Source: Nocardia albiluteola | GTDB taxonomy: Bacteria; Actinomycetota; Actinomycetes; Mycobacteriales; Mycobacteriaceae | DNA length: 64,000 nt | Assembly (NCBI RefSeq): GCF_018860155.1 | Contig: NZ_JAHKNI010000025.1 | Coordinates: forward strand, 40,403-104,402 | Direction of reading: 5' to 3' | Part shown: piece after piece, positions 7,873 to 16,353 of the stretch | Layout of the letters: each line of letters opens with the position of its first letter | Numbering within the stretch: position 1 is the first letter of the stretch | The notes under the pieces: model-generated | Databases searched by the model: none | Told to the model about the DNA's origin: nothing | The model's input: only the letters and a program-made list of their open reading frames with translations | Translations under genes and position numbers: made by a program

Positions 7873-8958
7873 GTGTCTCAGATAGTGCGCGGCGTCATCG
7901 CCAGGTCGAAGAACGCTCCCGTGGAGATGACCGCGATCGTCATCCCTGACCCAGGCCCGGGCGAGGCGGTGGTTACCGTGCAGGCGTGCGGCGTGTGCCA
8001 TACGGATCTGCACTACCGCGAGGGCGGCATCAACGACGAGTTCCCGTTCCTGCTCGGGCATGAGGCCGCGGGCATCGTGGAATCCGTGGGCGAGGGCGTC
8101 ACCGATGTGGAGCCCGGCGATTTCGTCATCCTCAACTGGCGCGCGGTGTGCGGTTCCTGTCGCGCCTGCCGCAAGGGCAAGCCGTGGTACTGCTTCTCGA
8201 CATTCAATGCGGCACAGCCCATGACGCTCACCGACGGCACCCCGCTGACCCCGGCGCTGGGCATCGGTGCGTTCGCGGAGAAGACGCTGGTGCACGCCGG
8301 CCAGTGCACGAAGGTGGATCCGAGCGTGTCACCGGCCGCCGCGGGACTGCTCGGCTGCGGCATGATGGCCGGCCTCGGCGCGGCCATCAACACCGGCGGC
8401 GTGAGCCGCGGTGACAGCGTGGCCGTGATCGGTTGCGGCGGTGTCGGAAACGCGGCCATTGCGGGTGCGCGGCTGGCAGGCGCGACCACCATCATCGGCG
8501 TGGACATCGACGAGCGAAAGCTGCAGTGGGCCAAGAGTTTCGGTGCCACACACATTGTCAATGCGACCAACGACGATACGGTGGAGCAGATTCAGGAGCT
8601 CACCGGTGGCTTCGGCGCCGATGTGGTGATCGACGCGGTCGGCCGCCCGGAAACCTGGAAGCAGGCCTTCTATGCCCGCGATCTGGCCGGCACCGTGGTG
8701 CTGGTCGGCGTGCCCACGCCGAACATGACGCTGGACATGCCACTCATCGACTTCTTCTCACGCGGCGGCGCTGTGAAATCCTCCTGGTACGGCGACTGTC
8801 TGCCCTCTCGCGACTTCCCCTACCTGATCGAGCTGTACAAGCAAGGCCGCCTTGACTTGGATGCGTTTGTGACCGAGACGATTTCGCTGACCGACGTGGA
8901 GTCGGCCTTCACCAAGATGCACCACGGCGAGGTGCTGCGCTCGGTGGTGCTGTTCTGA
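7873..8958 (+). CDS. mscR: S-(hydroxymethyl)mycothiol dehydrogenase (mycothiol-dependent formaldehyde dehydrogenase)
   Basis: The zinc-dependent medium-chain dehydrogenase has 361 residues from the GTG at 7873, the length known for mycobacterial MscR. Visible features are the catalytic zinc site CGVCHTDLHYREG (about residue 38) and GHEAAG, the structural zinc loop CGSCRACRKGKPWYC (about 95), and the NAD motif VIGCGGVGNAAIAGARLAG (about 180). The enzyme oxidises the spontaneous adduct of formaldehyde and mycothiol to S-formylmycothiol. GAAAGGA lies 6 bases upstream of the GTG. Its stop overlaps the ATG of the MBL gene by one base, the same pairing as in mycobacteria. Next to P450 genes it points to formaldehyde release during O-demethylation. 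Confidence 0.92.
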   Translation: MSQIVRGVIARSKNAPVEMTAIVIPDPGPGEAVVTVQACGVCHTDLHYREGGINDEFPFLLGHEAAGIVESVGEGVTDVEPGDFVILNWRAVCGSCRACRKGKPWYCFSTFNAAQPMTLTDGTPLTPALGIGAFAEKTLVHAGQCTKVDPSVSPAAAGLLGCGMMAGLGAAINTGGVSRGDSVAVIGCGGVGNAAIAGARLAGATTIIGVDIDERKLQWAKSFGATHIVNATNDDTVEQIQELTGGFGADVVIDAVGRPETWKQAFYARDLAGTVVLVGVPTPNMTLDMPLIDFFSRGGAVKSSWYGDCLPSRDFPYLIELYKQGRLDLDAFVTETISLTDVESAFTKMHHGEVLRSVVLF

Positions 8959-9584
8959 TGGCACGCATCGACCACACCGTCACCACCGGCACCTTCAGCC
9001 TGGACGGCGAGACCTTCGACGTCGACAACAATGTCTGGGTGGTCGGCGACGACCTGGAATGCGTGGTCATCGACGCCCCGCACGATGTCGACGCCATTCT
9101 GGACGTGATCGGCGCACGCACGGTGCAGGCCATCCTCGCCACCCACGCCCACGACGACCACATTCGGGTCGCGCCCGAATTGTCCAGGGCCACCGGCGCT
9201 CCCGTGCTGCTGCACCCGGACGACCTGGTGGTCTGGCGGCTCACCCACCCGGACATCGATCCCGACGGCGAGTTGGCCGACCAGCAAACAATTGCGGTCG
9301 CGGGTACGACATTGCGCGTGCTGCACACCCCTGGGCATGCGCCGGGCGCCTGTTGTTTCCATGCGCCCGACCTCGGGGCGGTATTCACCGGAGACACTCT
9401 CTTCCGGGGTGGCCCCGGAGCCACCGGCCGGTCGTACTCCGATTTCGATACCATTATCAATTCGATCCGCGGCAAACTACTCGAGCTGCCTCCCGATGTG
9501 AAGGTCCATCCGGGCCACGGGGAGTCGACAACCATCGCCGCCGAGACGGCGCACCTCGCCGAGTGGATCGAGCGCGGACACTGA
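8958..9584 (+). CDS. Metallo-beta-lactamase-fold hydrolase, mscR partner
   Basis: The 208-residue MBL-fold protein carries the dinuclear zinc motif THAHDDHIR (about residue 55), a distal His in HTPGHAPGACCFH (about 116), the bridging Asp in FTGDTLFRGGPG, and a final HPGHG (about 185), the layout of glyoxalase II-type thioester hydrolases. Its TGATG junction with mscR implies coupled translation. It probably hydrolyses S-formylmycothiol to formate and mycothiol, completing formaldehyde detoxification. That role is inferred from the conserved pairing; the fold and metal ligands are directly visible. Confidence 0.85.
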   Translation: MARIDHTVTTGTFSLDGETFDVDNNVWVVGDDLECVVIDAPHDVDAILDVIGARTVQAILATHAHDDHIRVAPELSRATGAPVLLHPDDLVVWRLTHPDIDPDGELADQQTIAVAGTTLRVLHTPGHAPGACCFHAPDLGAVFTGDTLFRGGPGATGRSYSDFDTIINSIRGKLLELPPDVKVHPGHGESTTIAAETAHLAEWIERGH

Positions 9585-9615
9585 GCGCTCACTGCATTGA
9601 GGACGCTAGGCGCCG

Positions 9616-10641
9616 GTGGCGGTGGCTATGGGCGGTGACACACTGTCAGGGTTGACCGGTGAGACAACTGCCCTCATCGCGGCTGGCGCCGACCGTTTCC
9701 AGACCCGCCTGGCGAGTCTGGAGCGGGAGATTACCGAGGCGATCGTGGCGGAGATTCCGATGCTTGCCGCCGAGCCCGTGGCGATCGCCAAGCTGCGCGT
9801 CGGCATGGCCGCCAACCTGCGGCAGCTGCTGGTTCTGATGCGCCAGCACGATGATCGGCTGCTACCCGGTGTGCCGCCGGACGCCCTGGACAATGCGCGG
9901 GAGCTGGCCCGCCGGGGTGCCGGAGTCGAGGTGGTCCTCCAGGTGCACCGGGTGGCCCAGCGGGAGATCTGGCGGCACTGGATGGACGACGCGGTCGCGG
10001 GCTCCTCGCGCCGCCTGATCGCGGTGCTGGACCGGTCGCTGCAGGTACAGCCGGGGTATGTCGATCACGTGCTGAGCCAGGCGCTGGCGGAGCTGCAGCG
10101 CGAACGAGACCCCCTGCTCAGCGGCGATCTCGCGCGGCGCGGCGAGATCGTGCGCTCGATACTGGGCGGTGCGGTGCCAGGCGACGGCCTGCTGGCCCGG
10201 CGGCTGCGATACGACATCCACGGCCGCCACACCGCGGTGATCGTGTGGGCCGAGGACGGTGCCGAGGACGATCTCGCGTCGGTGGCGTTACGGTTGCTTC
10301 CAGCGCCGGCGCGCCGCCACCGCTGACGGTCGCAGCGGGCACGGCGTTGCTGTGGGTGTGGATCGCCACCGCAATTCGTCACGGCCACACTCGGCCCGCT
10401 CGCCGCGGAATCGGGCACGGCGCAACGACTTCGGGAAACACTGCGGATCTATCTGGCAGAGGCGGACCACGCGCCGCGGACCGCTCGGCGGCTGCACACC
10501 CATCGCAATACCGTTCTGCAGCGAGTTGCCCGCGCCACCGAACTACTGGGCTATCCGCCGGGCGAACGGCGCTTGACGGTAATGCTGGCCCTGGAACTCG
10601 ACCGTTGGGTGCGCTCACCGACGGGAGCTGTGCCGGAGTAA
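9616..10641 (+). pseudogene. Broken PucR/CdaR-type helix-turn-helix regulator
   Basis: The first frame encodes the helical N-terminal region of a PucR-like regulator (about 230 residues) and ends at 10326. Family sequence then continues in another frame (LTVAAGTALLWVWIATA, about 10323-10373) and returns to the original frame with FVTATLGPLAAESGTAQRL and a C-terminal HTH (ARRLHTHRNTVLQRVARATE) to a stop at 10641. Most of the central sensory/GGDEF-like region, roughly 100 codons or more, is missing at the second junction near 10372. So there are at least one frameshift and one deletion, and the gene cannot make a normal regulator. It lies directly after the mscR operon. Confidence 0.8.
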
Positions 10642-10747
10642 CTCCCAGGCGTTATGTGCAGCGGCACATGCCGTAGGCGAGCAACTGCTCGGCCCGATCC
10701 TTCAGGGCGGCGCCGGCGGCTGAATCCAGCACCCCGAGGAACCGAGT

Positions 10748-11449
10748 TCAGGCGGAGATGTCGTCACCTGTGGTTATGGAAAAATACTGCGGCACACCAT
10801 GTTCGAGCACGACAATCTCGGTACCGTTCGGGGCCAGATTCTTCAGCAGCCCGCAATGCATGTTCTGGTGGATTTCGGCCAGGCCGGCCTGGTGGATCGG
10901 TATCGCCACGCGTGGTGCAACCGCACGCAGATAGTCGATGCCCTCCCCGATCTTCATCCACGGACCACCGATGGGCAGCAGGAGAACGTCGATGGGTTGC
11001 GCAGGATTGTCGAAGGCGTCACCGGGGTGTAGCAAGCCGCCACCGAGGATGAAACCGAGGTTGTCCGAGGGCGGCAGCGCGGAGTGGATACAGGCGTGCT
11101 CACCGCCGACGACACGGATGTCAATTCCTCGGACCGACCGTTCGTCGCCCGATGCTACGACATGACTTGCAGAGCCCGCCGCATCCTTGTGTCCTGCTTC
11201 CGCCAGCACTCCGGCACTATGCGTACCGAGCACCAGTTCGGCAGTCGGGTTGTCCGCAAGGAGCTGCGAAAGCCTGCCGACATCAAGATGATCCGGATGG
11301 CTGTGCGTGATCATGATCAGATCGAGATCGCGAAGCTGCTCGAAACCGCGTGAATAGGTACCGGGGTCGAACAACACCCGGCGCTGTGAACCATGCGCGT
11401 CGGAAATCTCGGCGTAGACGCACGCGTGGCCGTAGTGGGTAATTTCCAT
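10748..11449 (-). CDS. Metal-dependent MBL-fold hydrolase (UPF0173-like)
   Basis: The 233-residue protein begins with the strand MEITHYGHACVYAEI typical of the UPF0173/UlaG-like branch. It has the metal motif THSHPDHLD (about residue 48), the His in GGEHACIH (about 116), and the late Asp in LLHPGDAFDNP (about 140). GGAGGA lies upstream of the ATG. It is the distal gene of a minus-strand run with a Dabb protein, an extradiol dioxygenase, an FAH enzyme and a flavin hydroxylase, so it may hydrolyse a lactone or ester intermediate of ring degradation. Substrate unknown. Confidence 0.82.
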   Translation of the reverse strand: MEITHYGHACVYAEISDAHGSQRRVLFDPGTYSRGFEQLRDLDLIMITHSHPDHLDVGRLSQLLADNPTAELVLGTHSAGVLAEAGHKDAAGSASHVVASGDERSVRGIDIRVVGGEHACIHSALPPSDNLGFILGGGLLHPGDAFDNPAQPIDVLLLPIGGPWMKIGEGIDYLRAVAPRVAIPIHQAGLAEIHQNMHCGLLKNLAPNGTEIVVLEHGVPQYFSITTGDDISA

Positions 11450-11477
11450 GTCAGGCTTCCTCCCAGTCGAACTGTGA

Positions 11478-11783
11478 TCAGGCGGTGGTGGACAACCTGA
11501 ATTGCACCGCCGAGCGTGATGTGACGAACGGACGGAGTTGCTCCACCAGACTCAGGTGGTCTGGGTGTTCCAGATATGCGGCCAGCGAGTCCTCGCCGTC
11601 GAATACCGCGCTGATCGCGTACGACACATTGCCAGGTCGCAGTCCGAGGTCACGCCCGTGCCGATAGGACACAACACCCGGAAGCGACGAGGACAGGGCA
11701 TCGAGCCCCTCTTTGAGCGCGGTTATTATCTCTTCGGGCAGGTCGTCGCCGAAGCCGAAAGCCACGACGTGGGCCAGGCTCAT
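11478..11783 (-). CDS. Dabb (stress-responsive A/B barrel) domain protein
   Basis: This 101-residue protein has the one-domain Dabb pattern: strand LAHVVAFGF, helix PEEIITALKEGLDALSSSLPG, strand YRHGRDLGL, then SYAISAVFDGEDSLAAYLEHPDH split over strand and helix. Such dimeric barrels are often small accessory or catalytic proteins in aromatic and polyketide pathways. Four bases separate its start from the extradiol dioxygenase stop, so it belongs to the same transcript. No catalytic residue can be named with confidence. Confidence 0.75.
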   Translation of the reverse strand: MSLAHVVAFGFGDDLPEEIITALKEGLDALSSSLPGVVSYRHGRDLGLRPGNVSYAISAVFDGEDSLAAYLEHPDHLSLVEQLRPFVTSRSAVQFRLSTTA

Positions 11784-11786
11784 GCG

Positions 11787-12713
11787 TTATCCCTTCGTGG
11801 AGTGGGCACCGGTCATCAGTGCCGCGAGGTCGTCGGGTTCGAGGAACGAGGGCGGCGGAGGGGGTCCCCACGCGTACAGACCTTGCAGCCCGTGCAGAAC
11901 CTCCGGGCTCCACAGCTCGTCCTCCGGACAGGTGTCCATGTCCGAGTAGTATTCGGAAAAGTTGCCGGCGGGATCCTTGAGATACCAGAAGAAGTTGGCG
12001 CCCGCGTAATGACGGCCCAGGCCCCAGATGTGACGCTCCGGGTGGTCTTCCAGCATGCTGAAGGCACCCCGGCCGACTTCATCGATATCGTCGACCTGCC
12101 AGCTGGTGTGATGCATGAAATTGACCGGAGCCGCCATCACCAGGACGTTGTGGTGTTCGATCGAACACCGCAGAAACGCCGCCTTGTCACCCATGTAGTC
12201 GCTGACTTTGAATCCGAGGCCGTCGACGAAGAACCGCATCGTGGTCTGCAGATCCGTGGTGCCGATAACCGCGTGCCCCAACTTGCGCGGCCGCACCCGG
12301 TCGGTGCGGGAGATGAACGGAGCTCTCCCCCATCGGTCGATACGCCCGGGTCCGTTGTAAGGCGTTGGCAATACGGGCGGTGCAATGACAATCCGCGGCC
12401 GGACAGCGACTCGAACCACAGTTCCGGTGACCGGTTCCACGGCCCGCACGGAATCGAGTTCGGATCGGATGATAATTCCGAGCTCGGTGAGTTTGCTTGC
12501 GACGGAGCCGATATCGTCCGCATCATCGGCGGCGATCGACAGTTCCACCAAGCGTCGCTGCGGCGCATGAACAAGTTCGAGCTGTTCGCCGCCGTTGACC
12601 GTGGCGAACCGACCAGCTCCGAGCGGTTCGAGTCCGAAATCGGTGTAATAGCGGATGGTTTCGTTCAGGTTCGGTACGCCGATGGTGACCTTGCCCAGTC
12701 CGTGCAGTGCCAT
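11787..12713 (-). CDS. Extradiol ring-cleavage dioxygenase, VOC superfamily (catechol 2,3-dioxygenase type)
   Basis: The 308-residue protein has two vicinal-oxygen-chelate modules. The N-terminal one starts LGKVTIGVPNLNETIRYYTD. The C-terminal one holds the likely Fe(II) ligands: His in KLGHAVIGTTDL (about residue 145), His in NFMHHTSWQVDD (about 200), and Glu in AGNFSEYYSDMD (about 255). That 2-His-1-carboxylate arrangement is typical of type I extradiol dioxygenases. AAGGAACAG precedes the ATG. It lies between an FAH enzyme and a Dabb protein, so it probably meta-cleaves the catechol made by the hydroxylase at 13639-15255. The exact catechol is unknown. Confidence 0.85.
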   Translation of the reverse strand: MALHGLGKVTIGVPNLNETIRYYTDFGLEPLGAGRFATVNGGEQLELVHAPQRRLVELSIAADDADDIGSVASKLTELGIIIRSELDSVRAVEPVTGTVVRVAVRPRIVIAPPVLPTPYNGPGRIDRWGRAPFISRTDRVRPRKLGHAVIGTTDLQTTMRFFVDGLGFKVSDYMGDKAAFLRCSIEHHNVLVMAAPVNFMHHTSWQVDDIDEVGRGAFSMLEDHPERHIWGLGRHYAGANFFWYLKDPAGNFSEYYSDMDTCPEDELWSPEVLHGLQGLYAWGPPPPPSFLEPDDLAALMTGAHSTKG

Positions 12714-12725
12714 GATTCTGTTCCT

Positions 12726-13598
12726 TTATTCGGCGGCTACGAACTTCTGATGCAGCGTCCCGATGCCCTCGATCCAGGTATTCAGGCTTTCACCCGGCTG
12801 CAGGAACCGCTGGGGCTCCCGGCCGACGCCGACACCGGCCGGAGTCCCGGTGAAGACCACATCGCCCGGGTACAGCGTCACAGTCTGCGATAGACCCGAG
12901 ATAAGTTGTGGCACAGGGAAGATCAGATCCCGGGTACGCCCCTTCTGGACGTCCTCGCCGTCGATCGAGCAGCCGATCTCCAGGTCGTCCGGATTATCCA
13001 GCTCATCCGGAGTGACGAGCCAGGGCCCCTGCGGCGAGAATCCCGGGAACGACTTGCCCAGGCCGAACTGCGGTGCCGGACCGCGCAACTGCGATACCCG
13101 CTCCGAGATATCCTGGCCGACCGTCAGGCCGGCCACCGACTCCCAAACCTGACCGGGCTCGGCTCGGTGTAGCTCCCGCCCGATGACGACAACGAGTTCG
13201 ACCTCCCAGTCGACGTTGCCGCCCCTGGGCAATACGACAGTGGAGTAGGGGCCGCTGAAGCTGGAGACGTACTTCGTGAAAACCGGCGGGAGGTGATCGG
13301 GGGCTTCGAATCCGGATTCCGCAGCGTGCGCTTGGTAGTTCAGTCCAACCGCGAACACCTGCCGAGGTGCCGGTGAGGGCGCGCCCAGCAGCATACGATC
13401 CAACGGGAAGGAATGTGCTTGCAGCACATCAGCGGACACCGTGGACGCCCATTGCTTGAACTCGTCCCACTTGGCGAAGATCCGAGCCGGGTCGGGACCG
13501 AAACGCCCAGCCGACACCGCCACGATCTCCGCCGCCTTCTCGGCGCCGTCGGCACCGAGTACGAAGACCCCGCGACCGTGTAGGTTCGCAATACGCAT
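12726..13598 (-). CDS. FAH family hydrolase (second copy), meta-cleavage operon
   Basis: From the ATG at 13598 the protein has 290 residues. It contains VGLNYQAHAAESGF (about residue 86), the metal-binding VDWEVELVVVIGRE (about 128), GFSPQGPWLVTPDEL (about 180) and TLYPGDVVFTGTPAGVG (about 245), all FAH signatures. I reject an upstream in-frame start at 13703, because the added residues are non-family and GAGGAG lies upstream of the 13598 ATG. Acylpyruvate hydrolysis or hydratase/decarboxylase activity on the ring-cleavage product is expected. It is placed between the hydroxylase and the dioxygenase, 12 bases from the latter. Confidence 0.87.
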   Translation of the reverse strand: MRIANLHGRGVFVLGADGAEKAAEIVAVSAGRFGPDPARIFAKWDEFKQWASTVSADVLQAHSFPLDRMLLGAPSPAPRQVFAVGLNYQAHAAESGFEAPDHLPPVFTKYVSSFSGPYSTVVLPRGGNVDWEVELVVVIGRELHRAEPGQVWESVAGLTVGQDISERVSQLRGPAPQFGLGKSFPGFSPQGPWLVTPDELDNPDDLEIGCSIDGEDVQKGRTRDLIFPVPQLISGLSQTVTLYPGDVVFTGTPAGVGVGREPQRFLQPGESLNTWIEGIGTLHQKFVAAE

Positions 13599-13638
13599 AG
13601 CAGTAGTTCTCCTCGAAGTAGTGGATTGAGTCGGGCCC

Positions 13639-15255
13639 TCAGGCAGCACCGGGAGCCGGCACCGTCGCGACGCCATTGCGCATGCGGGCCGTGTACCCGG
13701 CAACGAGTTCGGGCGCGCCGGCCACGCCCGGAGTGGTGCCGAAGATGTAGTGATCGGGCCGGATCAGCACCGCGGCAACACTATTGGCGTCGAACCAGCG
13801 TCCCCACTCGCCGGTGAAGTCGCGGAGATCGGAATTGCCGTTCGCCGCTACCGATGTTGCGATGATGTCGAGCTCTGCGAGCGTCTGCTGTACCGACGCG
13901 CTCAGCAGCTGCCCGGCCGGCTGATCGGATGCCAGCAGCAGGACCGCACCATTACCCGTAGCGATGTCGAGTAGTTGCGGCGAACGGTCGACTTCAACGG
14001 CGAACTGCGGGGCCAGAGTGCCACTCAGCGCGCAGTCCGCGAGAACGACCCCATTCCCCAGAACCGGGCGGGCCGCCACCGGCAGCACCTTCGCAGGGTC
14101 GGCGCCGCCCGCGATCATGCGCGCATCGCGCTGTGCCGCCTGCTCGGGGTCGAGTACGCAGATCACCTTGCCGAGCTCCACGGACATCGCGATCGCATGC
14201 TGCAGGTGAAGGCTTCGTTCACTGGTGTAGGTGTCGAGCAAGGCGGGTTCCGCGACCCCGCGCAGCACGCGATCCAGCTTCCACGTCAGGTTCGCCGCAT
14301 CGCGCAGTCCCGAACACATGCCCTGGCCGGCGAAGGGAGGCATCTGGTGGGCGGCATCCCCTGCGATGGCGAGTCGTCCCTTGACCCAGCTCTCGGCCCA
14401 GCGGGCGGCAAAGGTGTACATCGCGTGCCGCTCGAGGCGTGTGTTCTCCTCGGTTCTTCCCCATCCACCGAGCAGCTTCCACGCTGTTTCGCTCGTGCCG
14501 AGGTCGGCAGGGTCCTCGCCGGGCAACCGCATGAACTCCCAGCGTCGACGCCCGGGGCCGCCGGAAACGATCGTGGTCGGGCGAACCGGGTCGCACAGCT
14601 GCCAGTTCATCGGCAGCCATTGCTTGTCGTCGGTGGGGATGGTGTCCACGATCAGCCAATCGAAAAAGAACCCCTGGTCCTCCATTGCGACGCCCATGCG
14701 ACTGCGCACGAAACTGTTCGCGCCATCGCACCCGATCACGTATCGAGCGGTGAAGGTCCGGGCGACCTGTGTGGGCGACACGACTTGGCCAGGCTTCGCC
14801 ACTCGGGTGTCACCAGCCGAGACAACGACCCGATCTTGGTGTTCCTCGATGTCGATGACGTCGGCGCCACGCACCAACTGCACGGTGGGCATGGATTCGA
14901 CGGCGCGCGCGAGCACCTGTTCCAGCTGCGGCTGGGAGAAGAAGTTCGCGGTTGGCCAACCGTTGGGCCCGGTCCCGGACCAGTCGATTCGCAGTAGCGC
15001 CTCGCCTGCGGCGTTGCGCCATTCATAGAAGTCCGGCACGGGTTCGGTGATGGCTGTGACCTCGTCGGCGAGGTCCATCGACTGGAACACCCGGCCGATC
15101 TCGTCGTCGAAATGCACCGCGCGGGGCAGCGGATAGGCTTCGGGCCAGCGTTCGACCACGACGACGTCGTGCCCCAGCTGCCCGAGCATGCGTGCAGTCG
15201 CCAAGCCGACCGGGCCGGCGCCGACAATCACCACGTCGTGATGTGAGTTCTGCAT
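13639..15255 (-). CDS. FAD-dependent aromatic hydroxylase (MhpA/PheA-like, group A flavoprotein monooxygenase)
   Basis: The 538-residue protein has the FAD Rossmann motif VVIVGAGPVGLATARMLG at the N-terminus, the DG motif YVIGCDGANSFVR (about residue 168), and the GD motif RLAIAGDAAHQMPPFAGQGM (about 290) followed by SGLRDAANLTWKL, which is characteristic of MhpA-type 3-(3-hydroxyphenyl)propionate hydroxylases and related phenol hydroxylases. The C-terminal thioredoxin-like domain is present. It would hydroxylate a phenolic acid to a catechol using NAD(P)H and O2, supplying the extradiol dioxygenase. It is the first gene of the minus-strand meta-cleavage operon. Confidence 0.9.
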   Translation of the reverse strand: MQNSHHDVVIVGAGPVGLATARMLGQLGHDVVVVERWPEAYPLPRAVHFDDEIGRVFQSMDLADEVTAITEPVPDFYEWRNAAGEALLRIDWSGTGPNGWPTANFFSQPQLEQVLARAVESMPTVQLVRGADVIDIEEHQDRVVVSAGDTRVAKPGQVVSPTQVARTFTARYVIGCDGANSFVRSRMGVAMEDQGFFFDWLIVDTIPTDDKQWLPMNWQLCDPVRPTTIVSGGPGRRRWEFMRLPGEDPADLGTSETAWKLLGGWGRTEENTRLERHAMYTFAARWAESWVKGRLAIAGDAAHQMPPFAGQGMCSGLRDAANLTWKLDRVLRGVAEPALLDTYTSERSLHLQHAIAMSVELGKVICVLDPEQAAQRDARMIAGGADPAKVLPVAARPVLGNGVVLADCALSGTLAPQFAVEVDRSPQLLDIATGNGAVLLLASDQPAGQLLSASVQQTLAELDIIATSVAANGNSDLRDFTGEWGRWFDANSVAAVLIRPDHYIFGTTPGVAGAPELVAGYTARMRNGVATVPAPGAA

Positions 15256-15290
15256 GAATCCTCGCTACGGGAGACACCCGATGGGCATAA

Positions 15291-15306
15291 TTGAGCCCTA
15301 TTGAGC
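15291..15306. promoter_or_regulatory. Direct repeat TTGAGC spaced one helical turn, upstream of the hydroxylase operon
   Basis: TTGAGC occurs at 15291-15296 and again at 15301-15306, exactly 10 bases apart, in an AT-rich stretch about 36 bases upstream of the hydroxylase start. Tandem hexamers on one DNA face suit an activator or repressor site. The regulator once encoded divergently (GntR remnant at 15379-15750) may have used it. Confidence 0.35.
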
Positions 15307-15378
15307 ATGATTAATACGACTAGATTTGCCCGGCTTGCGCGTTTTGTCAAGCCAACGGGCGAGATTGATCAGGTTTGA

Positions 15379-15750
15379 TTCGCCGCCGAGGTCATCGCCA
15401 GGTTGGCCGAAAGTGCTTCGGCCGGCGCACATCTGGGCACGAAAGTGGAGCCGCAACGGCGTTGCGGAGTCGGCGAGAGCACCTTCAACGCAGCACTCCG
15501 CATCCTGCAGACACGCAGGGTGATCGCCGTCCGCTTCGGACCCTCCGGGGCGTGTTCGCAGCGAGACCGAATCATATTGTGCGACTGGGTAATTCACTTC
15601 TCTCGCTGGATGCCACCGAAGCAGATGGGGCCGACGCGATTGCGACAAGCGGCCACCGACGACGGGGGCGGGAGACCGGTCGCGGGCGATGCAGCTGATC
15701 GATCAGCAACGCATTGCCGCTGTCCCGCAACCGAATCCGCCAGGTTGAGT
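15379..15750 (+). pseudogene. Decayed GntR-family regulator
   Basis: Translation of successive frames gives EVIARLAESASAGAHLGTKV, then a winged-helix segment (EPQRRCGVGESTFNAALRIL, QTRRVIAVRFGPSG), then, after a frameshift near 15550, GVFAARPNHIVRLGNSLLS and LDATEADGADAIA, then another shift. This is the order of a GntR regulator (DNA-binding domain, linker GGVFVAEP-like, start of the ligand domain), but no single frame spans it and an in-frame TGA sits at 15376. The C-terminal domain is almost all lost. It lies divergent to the meta-cleavage operon, the usual place for its regulator, so that operon may now be deregulated or controlled from elsewhere. Confidence 0.72.
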
Positions 15751-15777
15751 CAAGCGTCCAGCCTTCTGGGTCTGCGG

Positions 15778-16353
15778 TCAAACGGTCGCGGAACCGGCGA
15801 AATCCCCGGCAGGGCCCGACACGACCAGATCATCCCAGCCCAGGGCCGCGAGGTCGATTTCGTCGGCAACCGTGCCACACTCACCGCACGTACGCGCCAC
15901 CGTGTCGGAGTTGAACCGTGCGCACGCTGTCGCGTACACGCGGTTGGCCTCAGCGACGTTGTCGTGCTCCCACTCCAGTCGATACAGGTCCGCACCGCAC
16001 TTTTCGCAGAACCATGCCGCCCCCTCGGCGCCGAGCTCGAGTGGCACGTACGACAGCATCACACCTTCCTCGATCGGCTCGATACGATGTGGCGTTCCGG
16101 CCGGCACATAGACGTTGTCACCGGTCGTGAGGGTGAAGTAGTTGACGGAGCTGTCGTGCATCCGGATCACCGACCGGCCCGACAGCTGCGCGATGACAGT
16201 GTCGTGGCTGTAGAGGTGGTAGAACGGTTGCGGCAGCCAGTTTCTCGACAGAGCGACCTGCGGGTCCACGTCGAGGGGCAGCACCGCGAGATCAGCGTAG
16301 TTCCCGATCTCGGCCGCGGTTTTGAAAGCCGACAGCATACGACGACGTCCCAT
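15778..16353 (-). CDS. Cupin protein with C-terminal zinc ribbon, 3-hydroxyanthranilate-dioxygenase-like
   Basis: The 191-residue protein has a cupin barrel (YHLYSHDTVIAQLSGRSVIR; GDNVYVPAGTPHRIEPIEEG) and then two CxxC pairs, WFCEKCGADLYRLEW (about residue 127) and RTCGECGTVADEID (about 165), which should form a structural zinc ribbon. 3-Hydroxyanthranilate 3,4-dioxygenases of bacteria combine a small cupin with such a cysteine site. The typical HxH metal pair is not fully clear: His occurs in LYSHD and in GTPHRIEP. The start at 16353 overlaps the stop of the upstream gene (TGATG), so the two proteins are probably made together and may be subunits of one complex. Confidence 0.7.
   Translation of the reverse strand: MGRRRMLSAFKTAAEIGNYADLAVLPLDVDPQVALSRNWLPQPFYHLYSHDTVIAQLSGRSVIRMHDSSVNYFTLTTGDNVYVPAGTPHRIEPIEEGVMLSYVPLELGAEGAAWFCEKCGADLYRLEWEHDNVAEANRVYATACARFNSDTVARTCGECGTVADEIDLAALGWDDLVVSGPAGDFAGSATV

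Noticed and set aside
10680..10747. Minus-strand tail reading AALKDRAEQLLAYGMCRCT with a stop
   Set aside because: Possibly the end of a lost gene, but too short and without an identifiable family to list.
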